Source: Flavobacteriaceae bacterium
GTDB lineage: Bacteria; Bacteroidota; Bacteroidia; Flavobacteriales; Flavobacteriaceae
DNA: 64,000 nt
Reading direction: 5' to 3'
Assembly (NCBI GenBank): GCA_029248185.1
Contig: JAQWJV010000033.1
Span: 53,813-117,812, forward strand
Below, in pieces: positions 55,540-62,708 of the stretch; the first letter of the stretch is position 1; the number at the start of each line of letters is the position of its first letter. Below the pieces are notes generated by a model. The model had not been told where the DNA came from. It saw only the letters and a program-made list of their open reading frames with translations, and searched no databases. The position numbers and the translations under genes are program-made.

Positions 55540-55547
55540 TATTTTTG
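55540..55547 (+). promoter_or_regulatory. -7 promoter box next to a GTG start (TATTTTTG)
   Basis: This exact TAnnTTTG box has only 4 nt before the GTG at 55552, the same spacing as at acpH. A leaderless transcript is predicted. Confidence 0.5.
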
Positions 55548-55551
55548 ACTT

Positions 55552-56940
55552 GTGAATCGAATAACCCTTTTTAGTACTGTCCTTTTCTTGCTCTGCATTG
55601 GGTGTCAATCCGAACCCTATGTGCGGAGTGGCATTTTCTTTGGTGGACAAATTGTCAATCCCTCTTCCCGAGAAGTAACGCTTTATCAGGGAAATAGAGT
55701 TATTGAAACGTTGGAATTAGATAAGAGCCTACGTTTTCAAAAGAAATTCGATTCCCTTACAAGTGGCATTTATAAAGTAGAGCATCTTCCTGAGTTTCAA
55801 ACGGTTTTATTGGAAGAAAAAGACAGTCTTTGGGTACGTATTAATGCATCTGCTTTCGATGAATCTATTGTTTTTTCTGGAGTTGGTGCCTCAAAAAATA
55901 ATTTTTTAATGGAGTTGATTTTAAAACAAAAATCAGAATCCAACTACCTTTCCTCCAAATACGCAAGCAATAGCAACACCTTTAATTCCATTTTAGACTC
56001 TTTGCTTTTAGAAAAGAAGCAATTATGGATTCAAATGGATTCGGTAAACACACTCTCTCCTATTGCTCAAAAAGTTACTCAAGCCGCCTACATCTATCAT
56101 TATGCCAATATTCGCGAGCGCTATGCCTTGCTAAGAGGCTCCAACTGGACAGCCGAAGAAAACAATCTCTTTTTTGACTACCGTACCTTTTTAAATTATG
56201 GGGACAATGATTTAGCTTTTTTCGATCCGTACATCAACTACATTTTAAATTTCATCAGTCAAAAAGCTCTAGACAAAGGCAGTTCTTACCTTAAACAAAA
56301 ACAAACTACACCCTATAATATAGAACGCTTAAAGGTATTGGATCAAGAAGTAAAAGGTTCGCTATTGCGAAATAATTTGGCACGTGCCATCGCCTTTGAA
56401 GAAGTTCTAACCTTCGAAAACCACGGGCAACACGAACGCTTTTTGCAATACTATGCGACGGTAAACAGCTCACCTGTCTATCTTGCCGAAGTTTTGGCGC
56501 TTCACGCCAATATCAGTAATATGGGAGCAAACCAAGCTTTGCCTGAAATAGCATTACAAAACGTAAAGCGGGAAACGATAAGTAGCAATGAGCTCTTAAA
56601 CAACAAAACGACGGTAATTTATTTTTGGTCTCAAACGCAAATGAATCATTATAAAAACACCTTAGAACTTGTAAAAGATTTTCAAAAACGCTTTCCCAAC
56701 ATTCGTTTTGTTGGAATTTGTATTCAGCCCTTTAACAGTATGGTAGATCAAGTTCAAAAAATGATGGAAATCAATATTGATGATCAATTTTCCCTAGTCG
56801 ATTTTGAAAAAGCAGGCGAAGCCTGGGTGCTTACCCTTCTCAATAAGGCTATTATTCTCAATCCCGAAGGACTTATTCTTGAAGGTTTTGGGAATTTCTC
56901 TGATGCTACATTTGAAAAGACCTTGACAGAACTTCAATAA
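55552..56940 (+). CDS. Thioredoxin-fold lipoprotein lacking redox cysteines
   Basis: This 462-aa exported lipoprotein has a lipobox LLCIGCQS. An N-terminal DUF4369-like beta domain (about 25-110, IFFGGQIVNPSSREVTLYQGNRVIETLEL) is followed by a long helical middle and a C-terminal thioredoxin-like fold starting TTVIYFWSQTQMNHYKNTLELVKDFQKRFPNIRFVGI. The usual WCxxC is replaced by SQTQMNH, so it cannot be a thiol-disulfide enzyme. Family resemblance to TlpA proteins suggests a structural or binding role in the periplasm. The start is GTG, and no other start precedes the signal sequence. Confidence 0.75.
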   Translation: MNRITLFSTVLFLLCIGCQSEPYVRSGIFFGGQIVNPSSREVTLYQGNRVIETLELDKSLRFQKKFDSLTSGIYKVEHLPEFQTVLLEEKDSLWVRINASAFDESIVFSGVGASKNNFLMELILKQKSESNYLSSKYASNSNTFNSILDSLLLEKKQLWIQMDSVNTLSPIAQKVTQAAYIYHYANIRERYALLRGSNWTAEENNLFFDYRTFLNYGDNDLAFFDPYINYILNFISQKALDKGSSYLKQKQTTPYNIERLKVLDQEVKGSLLRNNLARAIAFEEVLTFENHGQHERFLQYYATVNSSPVYLAEVLALHANISNMGANQALPEIALQNVKRETISSNELLNNKTTVIYFWSQTQMNHYKNTLELVKDFQKRFPNIRFVGICIQPFNSMVDQVQKMMEINIDDQFSLVDFEKAGEAWVLTLLNKAIILNPEGLILEGFGNFSDATFEKTLTELQ

Positions 56941-56986
56941 CAAATATAGAAGAGGAAAAGAAAACACCATTAATTAAGCAATAAAA

Positions 56987-57013
56987 AAAGGCACTCTAAA
57001 TAGAATGCCTTTT
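56987..57013. terminator. Bidirectional hairpin terminator
   Basis: AAAGGCACTCT-AAAT-AGAATGCCTTT forms an 11-bp stem with one mismatch, with A-rich and T-rich flanks. It sits between the convergent lipoprotein and transaldolase genes and can serve both. Confidence 0.75.
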
Positions 57014-57042
57014 GAGGCGATGAAAAGGGATGACTTGTATTA

Positions 57043-57696
57043 TTAGTTTCCTTTTGAATAATCTTCTAAAAACTTGGCCAGTCCAATATCCGTTAAAGGA
57101 TGATTTAAAAGTCCTTTGATCGATGAAAGTGGGCCTGTCATCACATCGGCACCAATTTTGGCACATTCTATCACGTGCATGGTGTGGCGCACGGAAGCAG
57201 CAAGAATTTGAGTTTCAAAACCATAGTTGTCATATATCTCACGAATCTCCTGAATCAGGTTTAATCCATCCGTAGAGATATCGTCCAAGCGGCCGATAAA
57301 CGGAGACATATAAGTGGCGCCCGCCTTGGCAGCTAACAAAGCTTGTCCTGGAGAAAAAATTAAGGTACAATTGGTTTTGATCCCTTCATCAGAAAAATAT
57401 TTTAATGCTTTTACGCCATCCTCAATCATTGGAATTTTCACCACAATTTGAGGGTGTAGGGCAGCAAGGGCTTTCCCTTCTCTTACCATTCCGTCAAAAT
57501 CTACAGAAATCACTTCCGCAGACACATCTCCGTCTACAATATTACAGATGTCCACATAGTGTTGGATGATGTTCTTCTCCCCTGTAATGCCCTCTTTAGC
57601 CATCAGGGAAGGGTTGGTGGTTACGCCGTCTAAAACGCCAAGCGCTTGCGCTTCTCTAATTTGGTCTAAATTGGCAGTATCAATAAAAAATTTCAT
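57043..57696 (-). CDS. Transaldolase, short TalC/FSA type
   Basis: This 217-aa TIM-barrel aldolase starts [31 protein letters not shown], typical of the short transaldolase/fructose-6-phosphate aldolase group. The Schiff-base lysine is in [10 protein letters not shown], followed by [32 protein letters not shown]. It moves three-carbon dihydroxyacetone units between sugar phosphates in the pentose phosphate pathway. It is separated from the SDR gene by 9 nt on the same strand and probably shares its transcript. Confidence 0.93.
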   Translation of the reverse strand: MKFFIDTANLDQIREAQALGVLDGVTTNPSLMAKEGITGEKNIIQHYVDICNIVDGDVSAEVISVDFDGMVREGKALAALHPQIVVKIPMIEDGVKALKYFSDEGIKTNCTLIFSPGQALLAAKAGATYMSPFIGRLDDISTDGLNLIQEIREIYDNYGFETQILAASVRHTMHVIECAKIGADVMTGPLSSIKGLLNHPLTDIGLAKFLEDYSKGN

Positions 57697-57705
57697 AGAA
57701 AAGGA

Positions 57706-58512
57706 TTAAAGTTTATAATGATTCATAATTAGTTTTTCAAATATACGACTGGGGAGAATGCTTTTTAAGGTTTTGGATAACTTTTGCATAAAAGGCCCCA
57801 CCTGATAATGCACTTTGGGGTTTCCCTTTTCAATTATGTTTGCAATCGCTATGGCTATTTCTTGTGGAGGATTGCCTTCTTCCACATGTTCATCCATGGT
57901 ATCTAAACTCGCTTGATATATTTTTTGATAGGGAGAGTTTTCCACTACGGGGGCATGATAGCGTCGGGAAGCAATATCCGTTGCGTAATCTCCAGGAGCC
58001 AAAGTACACACCTCAATTCCAAAAGATTTGACTTCCATTCGAAGGCTTTCGGTCATGATCGACAAGGCACTTTTGGAAGCGGAATACACCCCTCTGAAAG
58101 GCAATCCCATAATTCCTGCAATAGAAGTTACATTGATAATCAATCCATCTTTTTGTTGACGCATCTGTGGAATCACCGCCTGTGCCATTTGTAGGGGACC
58201 AAAACAATTGGTTGCAAAATTAGCCGCTACCGCATCGCCACTAATTTCCTCCATGGGTCCTGTAATTCCTACTCCTGCATTATTGACTAAGACATCAAGT
58301 CGGTCGGTTTCTTTTAAAACTTCAGTAACACAGTTTGTGATCGAATTTGAATCTGTAATTTCCAATTGAAGTAGCGGAAAGGGTAAAGGATCGCTATACC
58401 GACTGGGGTTTCTACTGGTTCCAAAAACATGAAATCCTTGCTCATGAAGGTATAAAGCGGTAGCAAGGCCTAAACCTGATGAAGCACCAGTGATCAATAC
58501 TACTTTTTTCAT
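57706..58512 (-). CDS. Short-chain dehydrogenase/reductase
   Basis: This 268-aa classical SDR has the cofactor motif GASSGLGLA, the NNAGVG strand and the catalytic Ser-Tyr-Lys as NVTSIAG...YSASKSAL. The C-terminal end (FEKLIMNHYKL) follows a variable substrate loop. No acidic residue after the second strand is obvious, and the FGTSRNPSRY pattern (basic residue) favours NADPH. Substrate is unknown. It lies just downstream of the SRP RNA on the same strand. Confidence 0.9.
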   Translation of the reverse strand: MKKVVLITGASSGLGLATALYLHEQGFHVFGTSRNPSRYSDPLPFPLLQLEITDSNSITNCVTEVLKETDRLDVLVNNAGVGITGPMEEISGDAVAANFATNCFGPLQMAQAVIPQMRQQKDGLIINVTSIAGIMGLPFRGVYSASKSALSIMTESLRMEVKSFGIEVCTLAPGDYATDIASRRYHAPVVENSPYQKIYQASLDTMDEHVEEGNPPQEIAIAIANIIEKGNPKVHYQVGPFMQKLSKTLKSILPSRIFEKLIMNHYKL

Positions 58513-58565
58513 GTTTCCTATTTTGATATTTGAATGCTGGGTCAGTAAGCAAAAAAATAAAAAAA

Positions 58566-58663
58566 GGGCAAGCGACCCACATCACACCGCTACGACCATC
58601 TACCCTTGCTGCGTTCCCGCCCTGGGGGATTCAACAGGAGCTGGTTGTGTAGGACTTGCCCGG
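58566..58663 (-). ncRNA. ffs: Signal recognition particle RNA, small bacterial type
   Basis: The reverse complement begins GGGCAAGTCC and ends GGTCGCTTGCCC, pairing end to end (GGGCAAG/CTTGCCC). The apical domain contains CAGGGCGGGAACGCAGCAAGGG, the conserved Ffh-binding helix 8 with its GGAA tetraloop and the asymmetric loop sequence GCAGCAAGG. At about 98 nt it is the 4.5S type. A run of seven Ts on the minus strand right after the 3' end acts as its terminator. It guides membrane proteins with Ffh. Confidence 0.95.
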
Positions 58664-58757
58664 CACAAATATAAGCCCTTCATCTGATTTCAACAATCAT
58701 TTTAATTGCTTAATTTCGTGCTTTGCGATCTTTAATTAAATTCAATTGCTTTATCCC

Positions 58758-59774
58758 ATGAAAATCTTTATTTCTTTACTTTCAGCCCTTGTTTTACTCA
58801 AATGTGGTGGCCCAAGCACATCGAATTTTAAAATCGCCACGGGCATGAAAGCTGATAAAGCAAAATGGGGCGATACCCTTCAGCTAAAAATCAAAAACAA
58901 TACCTCCGAAAAAGTAAGCTACTTTTTAAACAATACCCCCATCACATCCAATCATGTACTCACGAATGAACCTTTGGGAGATCAGCTGCTTAAAGCCGTT
59001 ATTAGCTCAGGGGAAAGCACACATGAAGTAGAAAAGACCTTGAGGATTTTAGCCACTACCCCTCCTCTGCTTTACACTTATGAAATCTTAAACACCTATC
59101 CTCACGACAAAACGGCCTATACCCAAGGCTTGGAGTTTAGTGACGAAACACTCTATGAAAGCACCGGATTGAATGGAAAATCCACTCTTCGTACTGTTAA
59201 TTATAAAACAGGAGCGATCATGGAAAACAAACCCCTTGATGAGGCTTATTTTGGAGAAGGTTTGACCTTGCTCAACGAACAGATCATACAACTTACATGG
59301 AAAGCACAAAAAGGTTTTGTATATGATAAAGCAAGTTTAGCCATGAAAAAATCCTTCCCCTATCAAGAAAGTAAAGAAGGTTGGGGCTTGTGCAATGACG
59401 GGCAATATCTCTTCAAATCAGACGGAACCAACCGCATTTGGGTCTTGGATCCAAATACCTATGAAGAGCTCAAAAGCATTCAAGTCATGACCCATAAATC
59501 GCCTGTAAAAAACATCAATGAGCTGGAATGGGTTGAGGGTAAAATTTATGCCAATACCTACCAGTTTGAAAAAGAAGTAAGTGTCATCATTGATCCGATT
59601 AGTGGCGCAGTGGAAGGCGTAATTGATTTTTCAGGCTTAAAAGAACAAGTGGAACAACATGCTCAACTCAATGTATTGAATGGAATTGCCTATCATAAAA
59701 AAAGAAAGACTTTTTTTATTACGGGAAAAAACTGGAGTAAACTTTTTGAAGTACGTATTCTTCCCAAAAAATGA
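58758..59774 (+). CDS. Glutaminyl-peptide cyclotransferase lipoprotein
   Basis: This 338-aa exported lipoprotein (lipobox LLKCGG) has an N-terminal Ig-like domain (about 25-110) and a five-bladed-propeller glutamine cyclotransferase domain. The domain has YPHDKTAYTQGLEF, LYESTGLNGKSTLR, YFGEGLTLL, EGWGLCNDGQYLFKSDGT and NELEWVEGKIYAN. It forms pyroglutamate at the N-terminus of exported proteins. ATG 58758 is used instead of TTG 58746, since it begins a compact signal sequence. Its stop overlaps the thioesterase start (ATGA). Confidence 0.9.
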   Translation: MKIFISLLSALVLLKCGGPSTSNFKIATGMKADKAKWGDTLQLKIKNNTSEKVSYFLNNTPITSNHVLTNEPLGDQLLKAVISSGESTHEVEKTLRILATTPPLLYTYEILNTYPHDKTAYTQGLEFSDETLYESTGLNGKSTLRTVNYKTGAIMENKPLDEAYFGEGLTLLNEQIIQLTWKAQKGFVYDKASLAMKKSFPYQESKEGWGLCNDGQYLFKSDGTNRIWVLDPNTYEELKSIQVMTHKSPVKNINELEWVEGKIYANTYQFEKEVSVIIDPISGAVEGVIDFSGLKEQVEQHAQLNVLNGIAYHKKRKTFFITGKNWSKLFEVRILPKK

Positions 59775-60163
59775 GTAAAACCTATCAATACGACCTTCAA
59801 GTAAAGAAAGAACACCTCGATGCGTTGGAGCATGTCAACAATGTCCAATACCTCCAGTGGGTGCAAGAAATTGCAGGGGCACATTGGGAAGCATTGACTA
59901 AAAACAAAACCGATTCCTATGGGATTTGGGTAGTGAGAAGCCATAAAATTGACTACAAACGTCCTGCGAAACAAAACGATTGGTTAACCCTCAAAACACA
60001 TGTTGCCCTCACCCAAGGGTTTCTATCCCAAAGGATCGTCAAGATTTATTTTAAAGATACTCCCACTCTCGTTGCACTCTGTACCACCCAATGGTGCTAC
60101 CTGGATACCAGCACCCAAAAACTCCTCCGAATTCCTAATGAAATTCAGCGTTTGTTTTCCTAG
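59771..60163 (+). CDS. Hot-dog-fold acyl-CoA thioesterase (4HBT type)
   Basis: This 130-aa single hot-dog protein of the 4HBT/YbgC-like family has the active-site helix LDALEHVNNVQYLQWVQEIAGAHW (conserved HVNN) and VVRSHKIDYKRPAKQNDWL. It hydrolyses acyl-CoA or acyl-ACP thioesters; the substrate is unknown. It overlaps the glutaminyl cyclase gene by 4 nt and is followed by a short hairpin with a T-rich tail. Confidence 0.85.
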   Translation: MSKTYQYDLQVKKEHLDALEHVNNVQYLQWVQEIAGAHWEALTKNKTDSYGIWVVRSHKIDYKRPAKQNDWLTLKTHVALTQGFLSQRIVKIYFKDTPTLVALCTTQWCYLDTSTQKLLRIPNEIQRLFS

Positions 60164-60580
60164 CTGTTTTCTTAACGAATTTTATTTAAGTCCCTCTTTA
60201 GGGATGCTTTTCTTTTTTTTGTAACTTCGAATCACACCCCATTTCTATACCCCAATATCATGACCCAACGGCTCATATCCTCATTTCACTCCTTCCTTAT
60301 TCGTATCACGTATTTTTCGGAAAAGAGTATCAATATCTCTCTTAGGCAGGGGCGATTGGGTCAAGATAGTATTAAAACTAAAGTAATATTTAGTCAGGTC
60401 TCTACACGAGAAATGGGAAAAATAAAAACACCTTGGATGATTTTTTTAAAAAATAGAAGTTTAACAATTCATGCTAATTTGGGAAGTATTGTTGAACAAA
60501 AATGAAAATATAATGGATAAACACACCTAAGGTGGATATATACACTAGTTAGCACACATTTAAGAAAAACAGAACTAAAA
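60164..60580 (+). other. Intergenic stretch at the start of the accessory region
   Basis: There is no convincing gene in these 417 bp. At 60191-60204 a small hairpin (TCCCT-CTTT-AGGGA) with a T-rich tail may terminate the thioesterase transcript. An 81-codon frame (60260-60505) has no recognisable domain. A perfect inverted repeat CACCT-A-AGGTG lies near 60523, followed by CACTAGTTAGCAC. The GTTAGC there (60548) recalls the GTTRRC core of the two elements downstream and may be the left edge of the cassette-like block. Confidence 0.4.
60191..60220 (+). terminator. Weak hairpin terminator after the thioesterase gene
   Basis: This is a five-base-pair stem with a 4-nt loop (TCCCT-CTTT-AGGGA), followed by GC and then a T-rich tract with eight Ts. 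The stem is short, so efficiency is uncertain. Confidence 0.4.
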
Positions 60581-61081
60581 TTGAAAAAAGACTACATATT
60601 TAAATCTAAAAGACTCGGATTTCGCAATTGGACTAAAAACGATTTGAACGAATTTGCAAAACTCAATGCGGATTTGGAAGTGATGGAACATTTCCCCAAA
60701 ACTTTGACAGAAAAAGAATCAGCGGAATTAATTGAGTGTTTTCAAAAACATTTTAAAAATAACGGATATACTTATTTCGCGACAGAAACTTTGGAAAATA
60801 AAGAATTAATCGGATTTATTGGTTTGGCATTTCAAGAGTATAAAACTGAATTTACACCTGCAGTTGATATGGGTTGGCGACTGAAAAAAAATATTTGGAG
60901 AAATGGATTTGCAACTGAAGGAGCAAAGAAATGTCTGGAGTTTGGATTTAACGAACTGAATTTGGAAAAAGTCATCGCTACATGCACAGAGCAAAATTCC
61001 AAATCTGAAAATGTGATGAAAAAAATCGGAATGGAAAAAATTGGAGAATTTAAGCATCCAGAATTGAAAGAATATCCCTAA
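60581..61081 (+). CDS. GNAT N-acetyltransferase, C-terminus cut by in-frame TAA
   Basis: This 166-aa GNAT of the RimJ/RimL-like group (Acetyltransf_3) has the start FKSKRLGFRNWTKNDLNEFAKLNADLEVMEHFP, the acetyl-CoA loop WRLKKNIWRNGFATEGAKKC and LEKVIATCTEQNSKSENVMKKIGMEKIGEFKHPEL. Family members continue with a Tyr/Cys-rich final strand. In this gene the same frame reads on after TAA (61079-61081) as YEKCICYEINKNVW before a second TAA at 61124-61126, which looks like that lost strand. The TAA is therefore probably a recent nonsense change. The start is TTG. It sits just before a cassette-like repeat. Confidence 0.75.
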   Translation: MKKDYIFKSKRLGFRNWTKNDLNEFAKLNADLEVMEHFPKTLTEKESAELIECFQKHFKNNGYTYFATETLENKELIGFIGLAFQEYKTEFTPAVDMGWRLKKNIWRNGFATEGAKKCLEFGFNELNLEKVIATCTEQNSKSENVMKKIGMEKIGEFKHPELKEYP

Positions 61082-61121
61082 TACGAAAAATGTATTTGTT
61101 ATGAAATTAATAAAAACGTTT

Positions 61122-61198
61122 GGTAACAATGGCTCATACGCAATGTTTTTGCCGCAGTTACAACACAAAAAACACTAGGCATAGCCTAATCGTTAACT
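61122..61198 (+). repeat. Cassette-boundary element A (attC-like)
   Basis: This 77-bp element starts GGTAACAATGGCTCATACGC and ends GGCATAGCCTAATCGTTAACT. Its ends are inverted relatives (GGTAAC versus GTTAAC), and inside them GGCTcAT pairs with ATAGCC, with one unpaired base. It overlaps the readthrough stop of the GNAT frame and precedes the WG-repeat gene. It shares layout and end sequences with element B. Confidence 0.5.
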
Positions 61199-61222
61199 GT
61201 TATTGAATAGAACCATTCGACC

Positions 61223-61678
61223 ATGCGTAAAATTATCTTATTATTAATCCTTTTTAAAACTTTAACCTCAGTTGCTCAAAACAATCAAATTTGGTATGCA
61301 TTTTGGGACGAGGATGCAACTCATATAGGATTTAAGGATCTAAAGGGTGAAATAAAAATCGAACCCAACCGTATCGGTTTTACGATGGCACGGAAATTTG
61401 ATAAAATAATGGCTGTCATTGAAGATGATAATGGTGTTTATAAGAACTATTATTTGACAAAAAGTGGCAAAAAAGTTGGTGTCGATAGTCTTTATATTCA
61501 GGATAATACGGCTGATTGTGAAAGCGAAGGATTTATAAGATTTAAAGACAACAAAACTGAAATGGTAGGAATGTTTAACCAAAACGGTGAAATTGCTATA
61601 CCTGCTCAATACAACACTTTGGCTCAGTGCAAACTTGAAGGTTTATCGGTTTCTACTGCCCTACTTGCCAAATACTAA
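61223..61678 (+). CDS. WG-repeat protein, apparently truncated
   Basis: This 151-aa exported protein has a signal peptide (MRKIILLLILFKTLTSVAQ). Two WG-like repeats are visible: HIGFKDLKGEIKIEPNRIG and MVGMFNQNGEIAIPAQYNTL. WG-repeat proteins normally carry on after AIPAxY with further repeats. Here the last 22 residues (NTLAQCKLEGLSVSTALLAKY) are encoded by repeat element B instead. The C-terminus is thus borrowed from the boundary element, as if a longer gene had been cut during recombination. Function is unknown. Confidence 0.6.
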   Translation: MRKIILLLILFKTLTSVAQNNQIWYAFWDEDATHIGFKDLKGEIKIEPNRIGFTMARKFDKIMAVIEDDNGVYKNYYLTKSGKKVGVDSLYIQDNTADCESEGFIRFKDNKTEMVGMFNQNGEIAIPAQYNTLAQCKLEGLSVSTALLAKY

Positions 61679-61687
61679 TCGTTGGCT
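61611..61687 (+). repeat. Cassette-boundary element B (attC-like)
   Basis: This 77-bp element starts ACAACACTTTGGCTCAGTGC and ends GCCAAATACTAATCGTTGGCT. It shares with element A the order AAC, GGCTCA, about 59-60 bp, then CTAATCGTTRRCT, and has its own inverted pair TTTGGC/GCCAAA. The middle differs. It overlaps the 3' end of the WG-repeat ORF and ends 17 bp before the next gene. Confidence 0.5.
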
Positions 61688-61704
61688 ACCATAAATGAAC
61701 AGAA

Positions 61705-62574
61705 ATGGGATATCACATAGTAAACATAAAAAAAAATGAGATTGAGCATAAGTATGTTGAAAAAATGCTAGAAATTGCCTATTTAAATAATATTTCTGAC
61801 GATACAATAATTTATCAAGGCGAAAAGCAATGGAATCCAGTACGTGTAGGCAATGAATCTCGTTACAGAAATTACTCAAAAGATTGGTTTCGAGCGGGAA
61901 TAAAAGCACAAGAATTGTTCAAGAAACAGGCCAAGAAAGAAAATTTAGTACTTGAAGAGCTTTTTCAAGATGAAAGTAGCTTTCAACAATATTTAATAAC
62001 AGAGAAGTATATCGCAATTAAGCGTGGGGATTTTTTAGTGCGAAACTATGGAAATATCGAAATTGATGTAAAGTGCAGAGGATTTTATAAAGATAATCAG
62101 AAAAATATAGTTTTCAACTTTAAGTGTGAGGATGTCCAAAGACATTTAAATATGCAAACCCTTACTAAAACACCTATTGTTATCGCTGTTTACAAAAGAA
62201 GTGGAGATAGAGTAATTGAAGAAACTCCACATTTTTTTTCAATAAGTGGGACAGATTTTTCTGAGTTTCATAAAGTATATGTAAAAACTGAGAATACAGG
62301 GTATTGTTATCAAATTCTTCTAAACAAAACAGAGCAAAATTTTGATTTTATTAAAAAGAACCATAAGCTATATAAATCATATTTGGTTGAAGAGATTAGA
62401 AAAAAACATAGGAATGCATATAAAAAGTGGACAAAAGAAGAAGATAATAATTTAGAACTTCATTTTTGTGAAAAGAAACCTATTGATGAACTTTGCTCAA
62501 TATTTGGGAGAAACAAGGGAGCTATCAAATCGAGAATTGAAAAATTGGAATTAAAACTAAAATACGGTAGGTGA
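61705..62574 (+). CDS. Putative PD-(D/E)xK nuclease-like protein with Myb-like C-terminal HTH
   Basis: I do not recognise this 289-aa protein as a named family. Residues 1-95 are helical and charged. The central part (about 96-200) reads KYIAIKRGDFLVRNYGNIEIDVKCRGFY, then a strand-helix-strand region ending TPIVIAVYKRSGDRV. D109 and D121-x-K123 have the spacing of a PD-(D/E)xK nuclease core. The C-terminal 50 residues (KWTKEEDNNLELHFCEKKPIDELCSIFGRNKGAIKSRIEKL) look like a Myb/SANT-type helix-turn-helix. A DNA-cutting or defence role is inferred, not shown. It follows element B by 17 bp and is AT-rich like its neighbours. Confidence 0.55.
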   Translation: MGYHIVNIKKNEIEHKYVEKMLEIAYLNNISDDTIIYQGEKQWNPVRVGNESRYRNYSKDWFRAGIKAQELFKKQAKKENLVLEELFQDESSFQQYLITEKYIAIKRGDFLVRNYGNIEIDVKCRGFYKDNQKNIVFNFKCEDVQRHLNMQTLTKTPIVIAVYKRSGDRVIEETPHFFSISGTDFSEFHKVYVKTENTGYCYQILLNKTEQNFDFIKKNHKLYKSYLVEEIRKKHRNAYKKWTKEEDNNLELHFCEKKPIDELCSIFGRNKGAIKSRIEKLELKLKYGR

Positions 62575-62708
62575 CAGTGTGCATAGTGCATACCCTAGGG
62601 ATAAATACCATATACTGGTCCCTTAGCTTTTATTCTAAAGAGCTAATAACCCCTCTAAATTCTTTGTTTAACTTCTCATTTAGTTATATTTAAAAACAAA
62701 AGAAAATA

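Noticed and set aside
60260-60505. 81-aa ORF as a real gene
   Set aside because: It has no recognisable domain, no promoter box, a composition like translated intergenic DNA and lies in a stretch between a terminator and the accessory block. It could be a remnant, but I cannot support it.
62575-62708. A further cassette element between the nuclease-like and esterase genes
   Set aside because: GACAGTGTGCATAGTGCAT is weakly like the left end of element A, but there is no CTAATCGTTRRC right end before 62709, so I do not call it.
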